Below are positions 56,621 through 64,000 of a stretch of DNA of 64,000 nucleotides, in pieces. Both the position numbers and the translations under genes were made by a program. Source of the stretch: Nocardioides halotolerans DSM 19273 (GTDB lineage: Bacteria; Actinomycetota; Actinomycetes; Propionibacteriales; Nocardioidaceae). Within the stretch, counting starts at the first letter, position 1, and every line of letters begins with the position of its first letter. The stretch covers positions 161,984-225,983 of the forward strand of contig NZ_KE383922.1 of assembly GCF_000422805.1 (NCBI RefSeq). The letters run 5' to 3'. Under the pieces are notes generated by a model. It saw only the letters and a program-made list of their open reading frames with translations. It was not told where the DNA came from and did not search any database.

Positions 56621-57428
56621 GCGCCACGGAGGTCGTCGCGGATGTCGCCGTCATCGGCGGCACGGGGTTCTACGCCTTCCTCGAGGACGCCTCGGACGGC
56701 GTCGAGCAGCACGCCGTCACCACGCCGTACGGCGACCCGTCGGCACCGGTCGCGTCGGCACCGTCGCCGGGCGGCGCGTGGCGTTCCTGCCGCGGCACGG
56801 CGCGCACCACGACTTCCCGCCGCACCTGATCAACTACCGCGCCAACCTCTGGGCGCAGCGCTCGCTGGGCGTGCGCCAGGTGCTGGCGCCGTGCGCGGTC
56901 GGCGGGCTCTCGACGGACGTGGCGCCGGGCGACCTCGTCGTCCCCGACCAGCTGGTCGACCGCACGAGCGGCCGCGCCTCGTCGTACGTCGAGCGCGGCG
57001 CGGTGCACCTGCCGTTCGCCGACCCCTACTGCCCGCGCGTCTCCGGCGCCCTCGTCGCGGCGGACCCCGGCGTGCGGCGCGGCGGCACCATGGTCGTGAT
57101 CGAGGGTCCGCGGTTCTCCACGCGCGCCGAGTCGCGGTGGTACGCCGCCCAGGGCGGCACGCTCATCAACATGACCGGCGCACCCGAGGCGGCGCTCGCC
57201 CGCGAGCAGCGGATGTGCTACGCCGCGCTCGCCCTGGTGACCGACATGGACGCCGGTGCCGAGGACGGCGAGGGGGTGGGCCAGGAGGAGGTCTTCGCGC
57301 TGTTCCGCAGCAACCTCGACCGGCTCACCGGGCTGCTCACCGCGGCGATCGCCGCGCTGCCGGACCCCGACGGCTGCGCCTGCTCGACGTGGGCCGACGG
57401 CCTCGAGCTGACCTACGAGGTGCCGTGA
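56617..57428 (+). pseudogene. mtnP: S-methyl-5'-thioadenosine phosphorylase, frameshifted as given
   Basis: MTA phosphorylase cleaves methylthioadenosine to adenine and methylthioribose-1-phosphate. The N-terminal frame from GTG 56617 encodes ADVAVIGGTGFYAFL and TTPYGDPSAPVA. After 56754 the sense passes to the next frame, VGTVAGRRVAFLPRHGAHHDF, NYRANLWA, EGPRFSTRAES, INMTGAPEAALAREQRM, ending at 57428. Inserting one G after 56754 restores one 270-residue protein with all motifs. The total length of 812 bases also shows a one-base loss. Either a true mutation or a sequencing error; the rest is well preserved. Confidence 0.8.
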
Positions 57429-58120
57429 GGATCCTGCTGACGGGCTCGGCCGGGTTCATCGGCACCGCCGTCGGCGAGCTGCTCGAGGCGGACGGCCACG
57501 AGGTGGTCCGCGTCGACCTGATGCTGCCGATGGCCCACGGGGTCGGCGCGCCGCCGCCCGGCACGCACCACCTCGACGTGCGTGACGCCGCGACGTGGAG
57601 CGGCCTCCTGCGCGGCGTCGACGCGGTGTGCGACCAGGCCGCGGTGGTCGGCGCCGGTGTCCGCGTCGGCGACCTGCCCGACTACGCCGGCCACAACGAC
57701 CTCGGCACCGCCGCGCTGCTGGCCGCCATGCACGAGGTGGGCGTCGACCGGCTGGTCCTCGCGTCCTCGATGGTGGTCTACGGCGAAGGCCGCTACCGCT
57801 GCCCCGAGCATGGCGACCAGACGCCGCCGCCGCGCCAGGTCGCCGACGGGGTCGAGCTCAGCGTCAGCGACCAGTGCGGTGGCATCCCCGAGGACGACAT
57901 GGACCGCGTCTTCGACCTCGCCTGGCGCGGCGCGGCGGCGCGGACGCCGGACCGCTCCGACGAGCTGGTCGGCCCCGGCGCGGGGCTCGGGCTCGCGATC
58001 GTCAAGGGGATCGTCGAGGCGCACCGCGGGGTCGTACACGTCGAGAACGTCGCCTCGCCCGCCGGCGGGACGCCGTCGGGATGCCGGTTCCTGGTGCGGC
58101 TGCCCGCCGGAGCCGCCTGA
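57425..58120 (+). pseudogene. Chimera of a truncated NAD-epimerase and a histidine-kinase ATPase tail
   Basis: One 231-residue frame. Residues 1 to about 138 are the N-terminal half of an extended SDR epimerase (RILLTGSAGFIGTAVGELLE, DLMLPMAH, VLASSMVVYGEGRYRCPEHG), ending before the catalytic YxxxK. From about 142 it is the end of a sensor kinase ATPase domain (GVELSVSDQCGGIPEDDMDR, GAGLGLAIVKGIVEAHRG, CRFLVRLPAG), lacking the phospho-accepting His and the N box. The join is near 57836-57855. An in-frame deletion between two formerly separate genes is the simplest explanation. Neither half should be active. GTGA overlap with mtnP. Confidence 0.75.
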
Positions 58121-58150
58121 GCCGCCGCGTCGGCGTGTCGTGCGTCGATC

Positions 58151-58162
58151 GAACACCTGTTC
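58151..58162 (+). promoter_or_regulatory. LexA-binding SOS box upstream of recA
   Basis: GAACACCTGTTC is a perfect match to the GAAC-N4-GTTC core of the actinobacterial (Cheo-type) SOS box. It lies four bases before TAGGTT (58166-58171), a plausible -10, and about 136 bases before the recA start. LexA bound here would block transcription, so recA should be damage-inducible. Confidence 0.85.
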
Positions 58163-58297
58163 GGCTAGGTTCTGTCCACAGGTGCGACGCCGGGGCAGCT
58201 TCTCCACAACCCGACGACCGGTAGGACCGGATGTCGGTGGCGATCCCTAACGTCGAATGAGCACCTCGACCTCACGACGCCCCAGGAGGCACACAGC

Positions 58298-59338
58298 ATG
58301 GCTGCAGACCGCGAAAAGGCACTCGACGCCGCCCTCGCCAACATCGAGCGCCAGTTCGGCAAGGGATCGGTGATGCGGCTGGGCGAGGAGTCCCGCGCCG
58401 CGCTCGAGGTGATCCCCACCGGGGCGATCTCGCTCGACATCGCCCTCGGCATCGGCGGCTTCCCCCGCGGGCGCGTCGTCGAGATCTACGGGCCGGAGTC
58501 CTCCGGCAAGACGACGGTCGCCCTCCACGCGGTGGCCAACGCGCAGCGGGCCGGCGGCATCGTGGCCTTCATCGACGCCGAGCACGCGCTCGACCCCGAC
58601 TACGCCAAGGCCCTCGGCGTCGACACCGACGCGCTGCTCGTCTCCCAGCCCGACTCCGGTGAGCAGGCCCTCGAGATCGCCGACATGCTGATCCGCTCGG
58701 GCGCGCTCGACCTGATCGTCATCGACTCGGTGGCCGCGCTGGTGCCCCGGGCCGAGATCGAGGGCGAGATGGGCGACAGCCACGTCGGCCTCCAGGCGCG
58801 GCTGATGAGCCAGGCCCTCCGCAAGATGACCGGTGCCCTCAACAACTCCGGCACCACGATGATCTTCATCAACCAGCTGCGGGAGAAGATCGGCGTCATG
58901 TTCGGCTCGCCCGAGACGACCTCGGGTGGCCGGGCGCTGAAGTTCTACTCCTCGGTCCGCCTCGACGTGCGTCGCATCGAGACCCTCAAGGACGGCACCG
59001 ACATGGTCGGCAACCGCACCCGGGTCAAGGTCGTGAAGAACAAGGTGGCCCCGCCGTTCAAGCAGGCCGAGTTCGACATCATGTACGGCCGCGGCATCAG
59101 CCGCGAGGGCGGCCTGATCGACGTCGGCGTCGAGGCGGGGATCGTCCGCAAGGCCGGTGCCTGGTACACCTACGAGGGCGACCAGCTCGGTCAGGGCAAG
59201 GAGAACTCCCGCGGCTTCCTCCGCGACAACCCCGACCTCGCCAACGAGATCGAGAAGAAGATCCTCGAGAAGCTCGGCGTCGGCCCGGCAGTGACCGACG
59301 AGGCGCCGGCCGCGCCGGTCGGCGTCGACGACTTCTGA
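58298..59338 (+). CDS. recA: Recombinase RecA
   Basis: ATP-dependent strand-exchange protein and LexA co-protease. The 346-residue protein has the N-terminal [20 protein letters not shown], Walker A GPESSGKT at 65-72, [22 protein letters not shown] split around Walker B, loop L2 [19 protein letters not shown] and the C-terminal winged region with an acidic end. CAGGAGG lies nine bases before ATG 58298. It is the normal length and has no intein. recX follows after a 125-bp gap that contains a dispersed repeat. Confidence 0.98.
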   Translation: MAADREKALDAALANIERQFGKGSVMRLGEESRAALEVIPTGAISLDIALGIGGFPRGRVVEIYGPESSGKTTVALHAVANAQRAGGIVAFIDAEHALDPDYAKALGVDTDALLVSQPDSGEQALEIADMLIRSGALDLIVIDSVAALVPRAEIEGEMGDSHVGLQARLMSQALRKMTGALNNSGTTMIFINQLREKIGVMFGSPETTSGGRALKFYSSVRLDVRRIETLKDGTDMVGNRTRVKVVKNKVAPPFKQAEFDIMYGRGISREGGLIDVGVEAGIVRKAGAWYTYEGDQLGQGKENSRGFLRDNPDLANEIEKKILEKLGVGPAVTDEAPAAPVGVDDF

Positions 59339-59366
59339 GCCTCGACGGTGGGGTGGAGACCTGACC

Positions 59367-59449
59367 GGGGGGTGAGCAGGTTGCGCAGCAACCCTCGCGA
59401 CCGGTGGTTGAGGAGGTTGCGCAGCAACCGTCTCGAAACCCCGGTCGGC
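59367..59449. repeat. Dispersed palindromic repeat between recA and recX
   Basis: The short palindrome AGGTTGCGCAGCAACC occurs twice (59379-59394 and 59411-59426), within the motif GGTTGAGGAGGTTGCGCAGC and ending in CCGTCTCGAAACC. From general experience this is a frequently scattered Nocardioides intergenic repeat. Its GGTTGC/GCAACC core is shared with arrays A and B. It provides an in-frame GTG at 59404 that artificially lengthens the recX frame. Confidence 0.6.
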
Positions 59450-59463
59450 TCGGAAGCACCGCG

Positions 59464-60135
59464 ATGACGTCCCGACAGGCGCCCGGGTCGACCTCGGGGT
59501 CGACCGACGCCTGGACGGGCGGCGTCGAGACGGGGGTGCGGGCCTGGGTGGGAGAGGACCACCCGGCTGCACCTCCGCCCGACCTGACGCCCGACCTGCC
59601 GCCCGACCCGGTCGCGCAGGGCCCCGACGCCGACCCCGAGGCGGTCGCCCGCAAGATCCTGCTCGACCAGCTGACCGGCCGCGCCCGGTCCCGCCACGAG
59701 CTCAGCGACAAGCTGGCCTCCAAGGGGGTGCCGGCCGAGATCGCCACCCGGCTGCTCGACCGGTTCGAGGAGGTCGGGCTGGTCGACGACGAGGCGCTCG
59801 CCCGGCTGTGGGTGAGCCAGCGCCAGTCGGCGGCCGGCGGCAAGGGGCTCGCGCCGCGCGCGCTTGCCCAGGAGCTGCGCCGCAAGGGCGTCGACGACGA
59901 GACCGCCCGCGCGGTGCTCGACGAGGTCGACCCCGCCGACGAGGAGGCCGCGGCGCGCGAGCTCGTGAAGCGCAAGCTCCGCAGCCTCGCCCGCGTCGAC
60001 GACCAGACGGCCACCCGCCGGCTGGTCGGCATGCTGGCCCGCAAGGGCTACTCGTCCGGTCTCGCGTTCGCGGTGGTCCGCGACGAGCTCGCCGCCGCCG
60101 GCCGCGACGAGCCCCAGGAGCCGCACTCGATCTGA
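59464..60135 (+). CDS. recX: RecA regulator RecX
   Basis: A 223-residue helical protein that modulates RecA filaments. After a Pro/Asp-rich N-terminal tail (1-60), the RecX repeats read VARKILLDQLTGRARSRHEL, KLASKGVPAEIATRLLDRFE, LARLWVSQRQSAAGGKGLAP and LARKGYSSGLAFAVVRDEL. ATG 59464 is chosen because the open frame upstream is repeat sequence. The tail is longer than in many RecX proteins. It is 125 bases downstream of recA and likely shares its SOS promoter. Confidence 0.93.
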   Translation: MTSRQAPGSTSGSTDAWTGGVETGVRAWVGEDHPAAPPPDLTPDLPPDPVAQGPDADPEAVARKILLDQLTGRARSRHELSDKLASKGVPAEIATRLLDRFEEVGLVDDEALARLWVSQRQSAAGGKGLAPRALAQELRRKGVDDETARAVLDEVDPADEEAAARELVKRKLRSLARVDDQTATRRLVGMLARKGYSSGLAFAVVRDELAAAGRDEPQEPHSI

Positions 60136-60144
60136 CGACAGCGC

Positions 60145-60150
60145 CACAAT
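60145..60150 (+). promoter_or_regulatory. Possible -10 hexamer CACAAT before the GNAT gene
   Basis: CACAAT ends six bases before GTG 60157, the spacing seen for the other predicted leaderless genes, but the first base departs from TANNNT. The gene could also be read from recX, 21 bases upstream. Confidence 0.3.
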
Positions 60151-60156
60151 GAGCGC

Positions 60157-60897
60157 GTGCCTGCCGAGGGTCCGGTCCGTCTCGTGGTGCTCGACCGCGG
60201 CCGCGAGCTGAGCGGCGTCGTCCACGAGGGCGAGTCGTGGGCGGTCGCGGCGCGGCGTACGTGCGCGAGCCTGCACGCAGACCCCGAGCCGGTCGACCTC
60301 TCGGGCGAGGTGAAGCGGTTCGTCGTCGACCACGACACCCGCATCGCGATCCGGGCGATGACCCGCGGCGACCTGCCCGACGTGGTCCGGTGGCGGGCGG
60401 CCGAGCACGTGCGGCCGTGGTTCACCGACACCGAGCCCACGATGGAGGCGCTCGAGGCCAAGTACGGCGACCGCATCGACGGCATGAGCCCGACCCGGAT
60501 GTGGGTGGTCGAGGTCAACGGGCGGTCCGTCGGGTTCGTGCAGGACTACCGCATCGGCGACTACCCCGACTACGCCGTGCTCGGCCCGGACCCCGACGCC
60601 ATCGGCATCGACTACCTGATCGGCGAGCCGGCGTGGGTCGGCCACGGCCTCGGCGCCCGGATGCTGTGGGCGTGGATGAGCAGGGCCTGCACCCGGTTCG
60701 ACACCGCACGCACGTTCTGCGCGGCGCCCGACCACCGCAACGGCGCCAGCAGGCGGATCCTCCTCAAGGCCGGGTTCGTCGAGGGGGTGTGGTTCGACGA
60801 GCCCCAGGACGACGGCCGCGTGACGACGATGGTCGGGCACACGCTCGACGTTGCCCGGGTCATCGGTGCCGGTCATCGGCCCAGGGTCATAGGTTGA
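60157..60897 (+). CDS. GNAT acetyltransferase of the AAC(6')/siderophore type
   Basis: A 246-residue protein with a C-terminal GNAT domain (about 60-225): RAMTRGDLPDVVRW, VEVNGRSVGFVQDYRIGDY, DYLIGEPAWVGHGLGARMLW (acetyl-CoA loop) and GASRRILLKAGFVEGVWFDE. This pattern resembles AAC(6')-Ib-like and IucB-like enzymes, which acetylate aminoglycosides or hydroxylysine. The substrate cannot be fixed from the sequence, and resistance should not be assumed. The first 55 residues are an extra N-terminal extension (VLDRGRELSGVVHEGESWAV). PPK2 starts five bases after the stop. Confidence 0.82.
   Translation: MPAEGPVRLVVLDRGRELSGVVHEGESWAVAARRTCASLHADPEPVDLSGEVKRFVVDHDTRIAIRAMTRGDLPDVVRWRAAEHVRPWFTDTEPTMEALEAKYGDRIDGMSPTRMWVVEVNGRSVGFVQDYRIGDYPDYAVLGPDPDAIGIDYLIGEPAWVGHGLGARMLWAWMSRACTRFDTARTFCAAPDHRNGASRRILLKAGFVEGVWFDEPQDDGRVTTMVGHTLDVARVIGAGHRPRVIG
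60890..60895 (+). promoter_or_regulatory. Predicted -10 hexamer TAGGTT for the PPK2 gene
   Basis: TAGGTT ends seven bases before GTG 60903, inside the last codons of the GNAT gene. It fits the leaderless pattern with one extra base. Confidence 0.4.
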
Positions 60898-60902
60898 GCA
60901 CC

Positions 60903-61763
60903 GTGAGCATCACGTTGAGCGCCGCCGACCTGCGGCTGCCGCCCGGTCCGGTCGACCTGTCCGCCATCGACAGCGGCGCGACGCCGGGCGTCGACGCCGA
61001 CAAGAAGGCGGGCAAGGAGGCGCTGGCGGCGCTCGGCGACGAGCTGTCCGAGCTGCAGGAGAGGCTCTGGGCCGAGGGCGCTGCCGACGTCGGGCACGGG
61101 CGGGCGGTGCTGCTCGTGCTCCAGGGCATGGACACCTCCGGCAAGGGCGGCACCCTGCGCCACACGGTCGGCCTGGTCGACCCGCAGGGGCTGCGGATCA
61201 GCTCGTTCAAGAAGCCCACCGAGGAGGAGCTCAAGCACGACTTCCTCTGGCGGATCCGCAAGGCGCTGCCCCCCAAGGGCTTCATCGGGGTCTTCGACCG
61301 CAGTCACTACGAGGACGTGCTCATCGGGCGGGTCCACCAGCTCGCGCCGGCCGACGAGATCGAGCGCCGCTACGACGCGATCAACGCCTTCGAGGCCGAG
61401 GTGGCCGGCGCCGGCATCACGCTGGTCAAGTGCATGCTGCACATCTCCGCCGAGACGCAGAAGGAGCGGCTGCTCGCGCGGCTCGACGACCCGACCAAGC
61501 ACTGGAAGTTCAACCCGAACGACATCGACGAGCGCGGCCACTGGCCGGCGTACCGCGAGGCCTACGAGATCGCGCTCGAGCGCACCAACACCGAGGTCGC
61601 GCCGTGGTACGTCGTGCCGAGCGACCGCAAGTGGTACCGCAACCTCGCCATCGGCCACCTGCTCCACGAGACCCTGTCCCACATGAATCCGCAGTGGCCG
61701 GCTGCCGACTTCGACGTCGACGAGCAGAAGCGGCGGCTGGTCGAGGAGGTCCCGGTCGCGTGA
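60903..61763 (+). CDS. ppk2: Polyphosphate kinase 2
   Basis: Transfers phosphate between polyphosphate and nucleotides. The 286-residue single-domain protein has Walker A QGMDTSGK at 74-81, the Walker B region GVFDRSHYEDVLIGRVH and the lid DDPTKHWKFNPNDIDERGHW, followed by ALERTNTEVAPWYVVPSDRKWYRNLA (landmark, about 228-252). This layout fits class I or III PPK2 enzymes, which make ADP or ATP from polyphosphate. The stop overlaps the HipA-like gene as GTGA. The long open frame starting at 60237 belongs to a shadow of GNAT. Confidence 0.92.
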   Translation: MSITLSAADLRLPPGPVDLSAIDSGATPGVDADKKAGKEALAALGDELSELQERLWAEGAADVGHGRAVLLVLQGMDTSGKGGTLRHTVGLVDPQGLRISSFKKPTEEELKHDFLWRIRKALPPKGFIGVFDRSHYEDVLIGRVHQLAPADEIERRYDAINAFEAEVAGAGITLVKCMLHISAETQKERLLARLDDPTKHWKFNPNDIDERGHWPAYREAYEIALERTNTEVAPWYVVPSDRKWYRNLAIGHLLHETLSHMNPQWPAADFDVDEQKRRLVEEVPVA

Positions 61764-62536
61764 CCTCGACCGGACTCCCCGTCGTCGGGGTCACCCGCTA
61801 CGTCACGCCGCTGCGCGAGGGCGGCAGCCTGCCCGGCATCGTCGAGGCCGACGACCTCGGCACCTACGTCTGCAAGTTCCGCGGCGCCGGCCAGGGGATG
61901 CGGGTGCTGGTGGCCGAGGTGATCGTGGCCGGGCTCGCCGAGCGGCTCGGCCTGCGCACGCCCCGGCTCGTCGCCCTCGACCTCGACCCGGCGATCGCGC
62001 GCTACGAGGCCGACGAGGAGGTGCAGGACCTGCTCAACGCCAGCGCCGGCCTCAACCTCGGCACGGACTTCCTGCCCGGCTCGTTCGGCTTCGACGGCCA
62101 CGTGCCGGGGGGCAGCACCGACGCCGTCCGGGTGCTCTGGCTGGACGCGTTCGTCGCGAACGTCGACCGCTCCTGGCGCAACCCCAACCTGCTGCTGTGG
62201 CACGGCAACCTGTGGGTGATCGACCACGGCGCGGCGCTCTACTTCCACCACGGCTGGGGCGGGGGAGTGACCGACCCCGGCCGGTTCGCCGCTCAGCCGT
62301 GGAGCGCCGACGACCACATCTTCCGCGACCACGCCGCTGAGCTGCCGAGCGTCGACGTCGAGTTGCGGAACCTGCTCGACAGTCGAGTCTTCTCCGAGCT
62401 CCTGTCCCAGGTCCCCGACGAGTGGCTCGAGCCGGTGCCCGGAGCGGACGACCCGGCCGCCGTGCGAGCGGCGTACGTCGACTTCCTCACCGCGCGCCTC
62501 GGCACCCGCCAGTGGCTCCCGCAGGCGGCGGCATGA
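61760..62536 (+). CDS. HipA-like kinase domain protein
   Basis: A 258-residue protein resembling the HipA C-terminal kinase lobe. GTYVCKFRGAGQG may hold the ATP-binding Lys, LDAFVANVDRSWRNPNLLLW the catalytic Asp/Asn region, and LWVIDHGAALYFHH a DFG-like DHG. It is much shorter than classical HipA and no HipB antitoxin-like gene is adjacent. The partner is instead DUF3037, 16 bases downstream, a pairing seen in many bacteria. GTG 61760 overlaps ppk2. Kinase activity and target are unknown. Confidence 0.82.
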   Translation: MTSTGLPVVGVTRYVTPLREGGSLPGIVEADDLGTYVCKFRGAGQGMRVLVAEVIVAGLAERLGLRTPRLVALDLDPAIARYEADEEVQDLLNASAGLNLGTDFLPGSFGFDGHVPGGSTDAVRVLWLDAFVANVDRSWRNPNLLLWHGNLWVIDHGAALYFHHGWGGGVTDPGRFAAQPWSADDHIFRDHAAELPSVDVELRNLLDSRVFSELLSQVPDEWLEPVPGADDPAAVRAAYVDFLTARLGTRQWLPQAAA

Positions 62537-62552
62537 CCACCCCACGAGAAGC

Positions 62553-62939
62553 ATGACCGACGCCAGGCTCGCCTACGAGTACGTCGTCCTGCGCTGCGTG
62601 CCGCGGGTCGACCGCGAGGAGTTCGTCAACGTCGGGGTGGTGCTGCACTGCCAGATGGCCGACTTCCTCGACCTCGCCTGGCACGTCGACCGCGACCGCC
62701 TGCTCGCGCTCGACCCGCGCATCGACGTCGACCAGGTCTGCGAGTCGCTGGCCTTCGTCGAGGCCGTCTGCGCCGGCCACCCGACCGCCGGTGCCCCCGC
62801 CGCCGAGCCGCTGACCCAGCGCTTCGGCTTCCTCAAGGCCCCTCGCTCGACGGTCCTCCAGCCCGGCCCCGTCCACGGCGGCGTCACCTCCGACCCCGCC
62901 CGCCAGCTCGAACGCCTCCGCGAGCAGCTGGTGGGTTAG
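62553..62939 (+). CDS. DUF3037 protein
   Basis: A 128-residue protein with YEYVVLRCVPRVDREEFVNVG near the start, followed by VVLHCQMADFLDLAWHVD, the DUF3037 hallmark, and a C-terminal part ending RQLERLREQLVG. The family has no known activity and usually accompanies a HipA-like kinase. The ATG at 62553 lies 16 bases after that gene; upstream AGAAGC is a weak ribosome-binding site. It is the last gene of the recA-side transcription units. Confidence 0.88.
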   Translation: MTDARLAYEYVVLRCVPRVDREEFVNVGVVLHCQMADFLDLAWHVDRDRLLALDPRIDVDQVCESLAFVEAVCAGHPTAGAPAAEPLTQRFGFLKAPRSTVLQPGPVHGGVTSDPARQLERLREQLVG

Positions 62940-62941
62940 AC

Positions 62942-63026
62942 GTCGACCCGGCGCGAACTTCGCGCCGGGTCGACGACACCCAGGGTGCGCACGGTTGACC
63001 CGGCGCGAAGTTCGCGCCGGGTCGAC
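62942..63026. terminator. Two near-identical 16-bp palindromes between convergent genes
   Basis: GTCGACCCGGCGCGAA (62942-62957), one base, then its exact complement (62959-62974). A second copy, GTTGACCCGGCGCGAA (62994-63009) and 63011-63026, has one mismatch. They lie between the DUF3037 stop (62939) and the cbiX stop (63029). The one-base loop and lack of T run make them cruciform-like. They may end transcription from both sides or be a duplicated repeat. Confidence 0.6.
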
Positions 63027-63028
63027 GG

Positions 63029-63772
63029 TCAGACGGGGACCAGCTCGACGGCGCCCACGGCGTAGCGGGCCAGGACGGCGCGGGCCAGGTGGGGGTGCGC
63101 GCCGAGGGGCTCGGAGACGGCGATGGCGCCGGCCTCGAGGGCGAGCTCGGCGGCCCGGTCGGGCAGGAAGCCAGGCGCCAGGAACAGCGAGGCGACCGCG
63201 ATGTGGCGGCGGCCCTCGGCCCGGAACGCGCGGACGGCCTCACCGGTGGCGGGCGGCGCGCTCGAGGCGTACGCCGCGGTGACCGGGAGCTTGTGGTGGG
63301 TGCCCCACAGCCGGCCGAGGCGGGCGACCGCCTGGTTGGCCAGCGGGTCGCTCGAGCCCGCGGCGGCCAGCACCAGCGCGTCGAGCTCGCGGCACCGGAC
63401 GGCGGCGAGGGCCTCGCGCAGGCGCTCGTCGAGCACCTCGAGGAACGACGACTCGAGCCCGAGGATCGCCGAGGCCTGGATGCGCACGTGCGGGTGGGCC
63501 GCGGACGCCTCCGCGACGGCGGAGGGCACGTCGACCTTGGCGTGGTAGGCCTCCGTCAGGAGCAGCGGCACGACGACGATCTCGTCGTGGCCGGCCTTCA
63601 CCAGCCGGGCGACGACCGTGTGGAAGTCCGGCTTGGAGAGCTCGAGGAACGCGGCCTCGACCTTGAGGTCCGGCCGCATCGCGCGGACCTCGCTGACGAG
63701 CGCCTTGATCGTGGCGGCGGAACGGCGGTCCCGGCTTCCGTGCGCCAGGGCCACCAGGGCAGGAGCGGCCAT
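63029..63772 (-). CDS. cbiX: Sirohydrochlorin chelatase (CbiX type)
   Basis: Inserts Fe2+ (or Co2+) into sirohydrochlorin, giving siroheme for sulfite reductase. The 247-residue protein carries two CbiX-like halves; the first has the catalytic His11 in ALAHGSRDRRS and a second His in LLLTEAYHAKVDVP. ATG 63772 is preferred to the ATG at 63790 because GGGAGG lies seven bases upstream. The next gene upstream is cysH, 57 bases away on the same strand, so the iron-siroheme role in sulfate assimilation is likely. Confidence 0.9.
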   Translation of the reverse strand: MAAPALVALAHGSRDRRSAATIKALVSEVRAMRPDLKVEAAFLELSKPDFHTVVARLVKAGHDEIVVVPLLLTEAYHAKVDVPSAVAEASAAHPHVRIQASAILGLESSFLEVLDERLREALAAVRCRELDALVLAAAGSSDPLANQAVARLGRLWGTHHKLPVTAAYASSAPPATGEAVRAFRAEGRRHIAVASLFLAPGFLPDRAAELALEAGAIAVSEPLGAHPHLARAVLARYAVGAVELVPV

Positions 63773-63829
63773 CTCAGGGCCTCCCTTCATTCGGGTTGAG
63801 CGTCCGGGTCGGGTCCACAGGTGACTGGT

Positions 63830-64000
63830 TCACGAGTGGATCCCGCACTCGGTCTTGTTGGTGCCGGCCCACCGGCCGCTGCGGGCGTCCTCGCCCGGAG
63901 CGACACGGCGGGTGCACGGAGCGCAGCCAATGGACGGGTAGCCGTCGTAGACCAACGGGTTGACGAGCACCCCGTTCTCGGCGATGTAGCGCTCCACCTG
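63830..64000 (-). CDS. cysH: C-terminal part of phosphoadenylyl/adenylyl-sulfate reductase (cut by window edge)
   Basis: The last 56 residues are visible. They include [20 protein letters not shown] and end [11 protein letters not shown], with the catalytic Cys in ECGIH and a CxxC pair that in APS reductases holds half of the 4Fe-4S cluster. The enzyme reduces activated sulfate to sulfite. The start is beyond the right edge. Cys spacing favours the iron-sulfur (APS-reducing) type. It is upstream of cbiX in the same direction. Confidence 0.92.
   Translation of the reverse strand, partial: QVERYIAENGVLVNPLVYDGYPSIGCAPCTRRVAPGEDARSGRWAGTNKTECGIHS

Noticed and set aside
56745..56760. Programmed ribosomal frameshift in mtnP
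   Set aside because: There is no slippery heptamer or downstream pseudoknot sign, and MTA phosphorylases are not known to use frameshifting.
60157..60897. Aminoglycoside resistance gene
   Set aside because: The GNAT motifs fit a broad group that includes siderophore and other acetyltransferases, and the context is chromosomal with housekeeping genes. Resistance cannot be inferred.

Overview
The window is chromosomal DNA from a high-GC actinobacterium, most likely Nocardioides or another Nocardioidaceae. The evidence is the strong G/C third-position bias, the many GTG starts, the GTGA/ATGA gene overlaps, a ClgR-type regulator, a Cheo-type SOS box, and the gene order ftsK - rodZ-like - rimO - pgsA - cinA - clgR - (nei, lhr) - DUF3046 - recA - recX. 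No transposase, integrase, rRNA, tRNA or CRISPR was seen.

Layout. 1-4.5 kb: end of an unidentified gene, a PhzF-like isomerase, thyA, folA, an array of 82-83-bp palindromic repeats, and dapA. 4.5-8.4 kb: four 135-bp units with perfect 19-bp inverted repeats, then a secreted M4 protease on the minus strand. 8.6-12.9 kb: ftsK and a RodZ-like protein. 13.2-26.6 kb: two very large secreted DNA/nucleotide-degrading enzymes, a nuclease/5'-nucleotidase fusion and a 5'-nucleotidase, on either side of rimO-pgsA. 26.7-29.8 kb: GH15 glycosidase, direct repeats, cinA, clgR. 29.9-40.4 kb: secreted M12B-type protease, the minus-strand set lhr-nei-VOC, an EamA exporter and a small acidic protein. 40.5-42.8 kb: tandem HD-GYP/LuxR regulator with a partner of unknown function. 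42.9-54.1 kb: purine degradation, made of a DUF6986 aldolase-like gene, uricase, OHCU decarboxylase, HIU hydrolase, allantoinase, ureidoglycine aminohydrolase, xanthine dehydrogenase (two subunits plus XdhC) and guanine deaminase. 54.1-58.1 kb: a second palindromic array and a run of damaged or rearranged genes (in-frame TGA, two frameshifts, an epimerase/histidine-kinase chimera) around an intact DinB-methyltransferase and DUF3046. 58.3-62.9 kb: recA (SOS box), recX, GNAT, PPK2, HipA-like kinase, DUF3037. 63.0-64.0 kb: the end of a cysH-cbiX sulfate assimilation unit.

How the genes fit together. The purine genes take guanine and xanthine to urate, allantoin and ureidoglycolate. Allantoate amidohydrolase and a ureidoglycolate-cleaving enzyme are not in the window. 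The two secreted nucleic-acid enzymes could supply nucleosides and phosphate from environmental DNA. They share a 5' regulatory layout and similar terminator stems, so they look like a duplicated expression cassette. All four large secreted enzymes end in Ig-like modules, and three of them finish in a Lys/His-rich tail.

The most notable observations are the intergenic palindrome families, a recurring -10 hexamer 6-7 nt before start codons (predicted leaderless mRNAs), the epimerase/kinase chimera, and the shared cassette of the two nucleotidase genes. Function calls rest on motifs read by eye; no database search was run.
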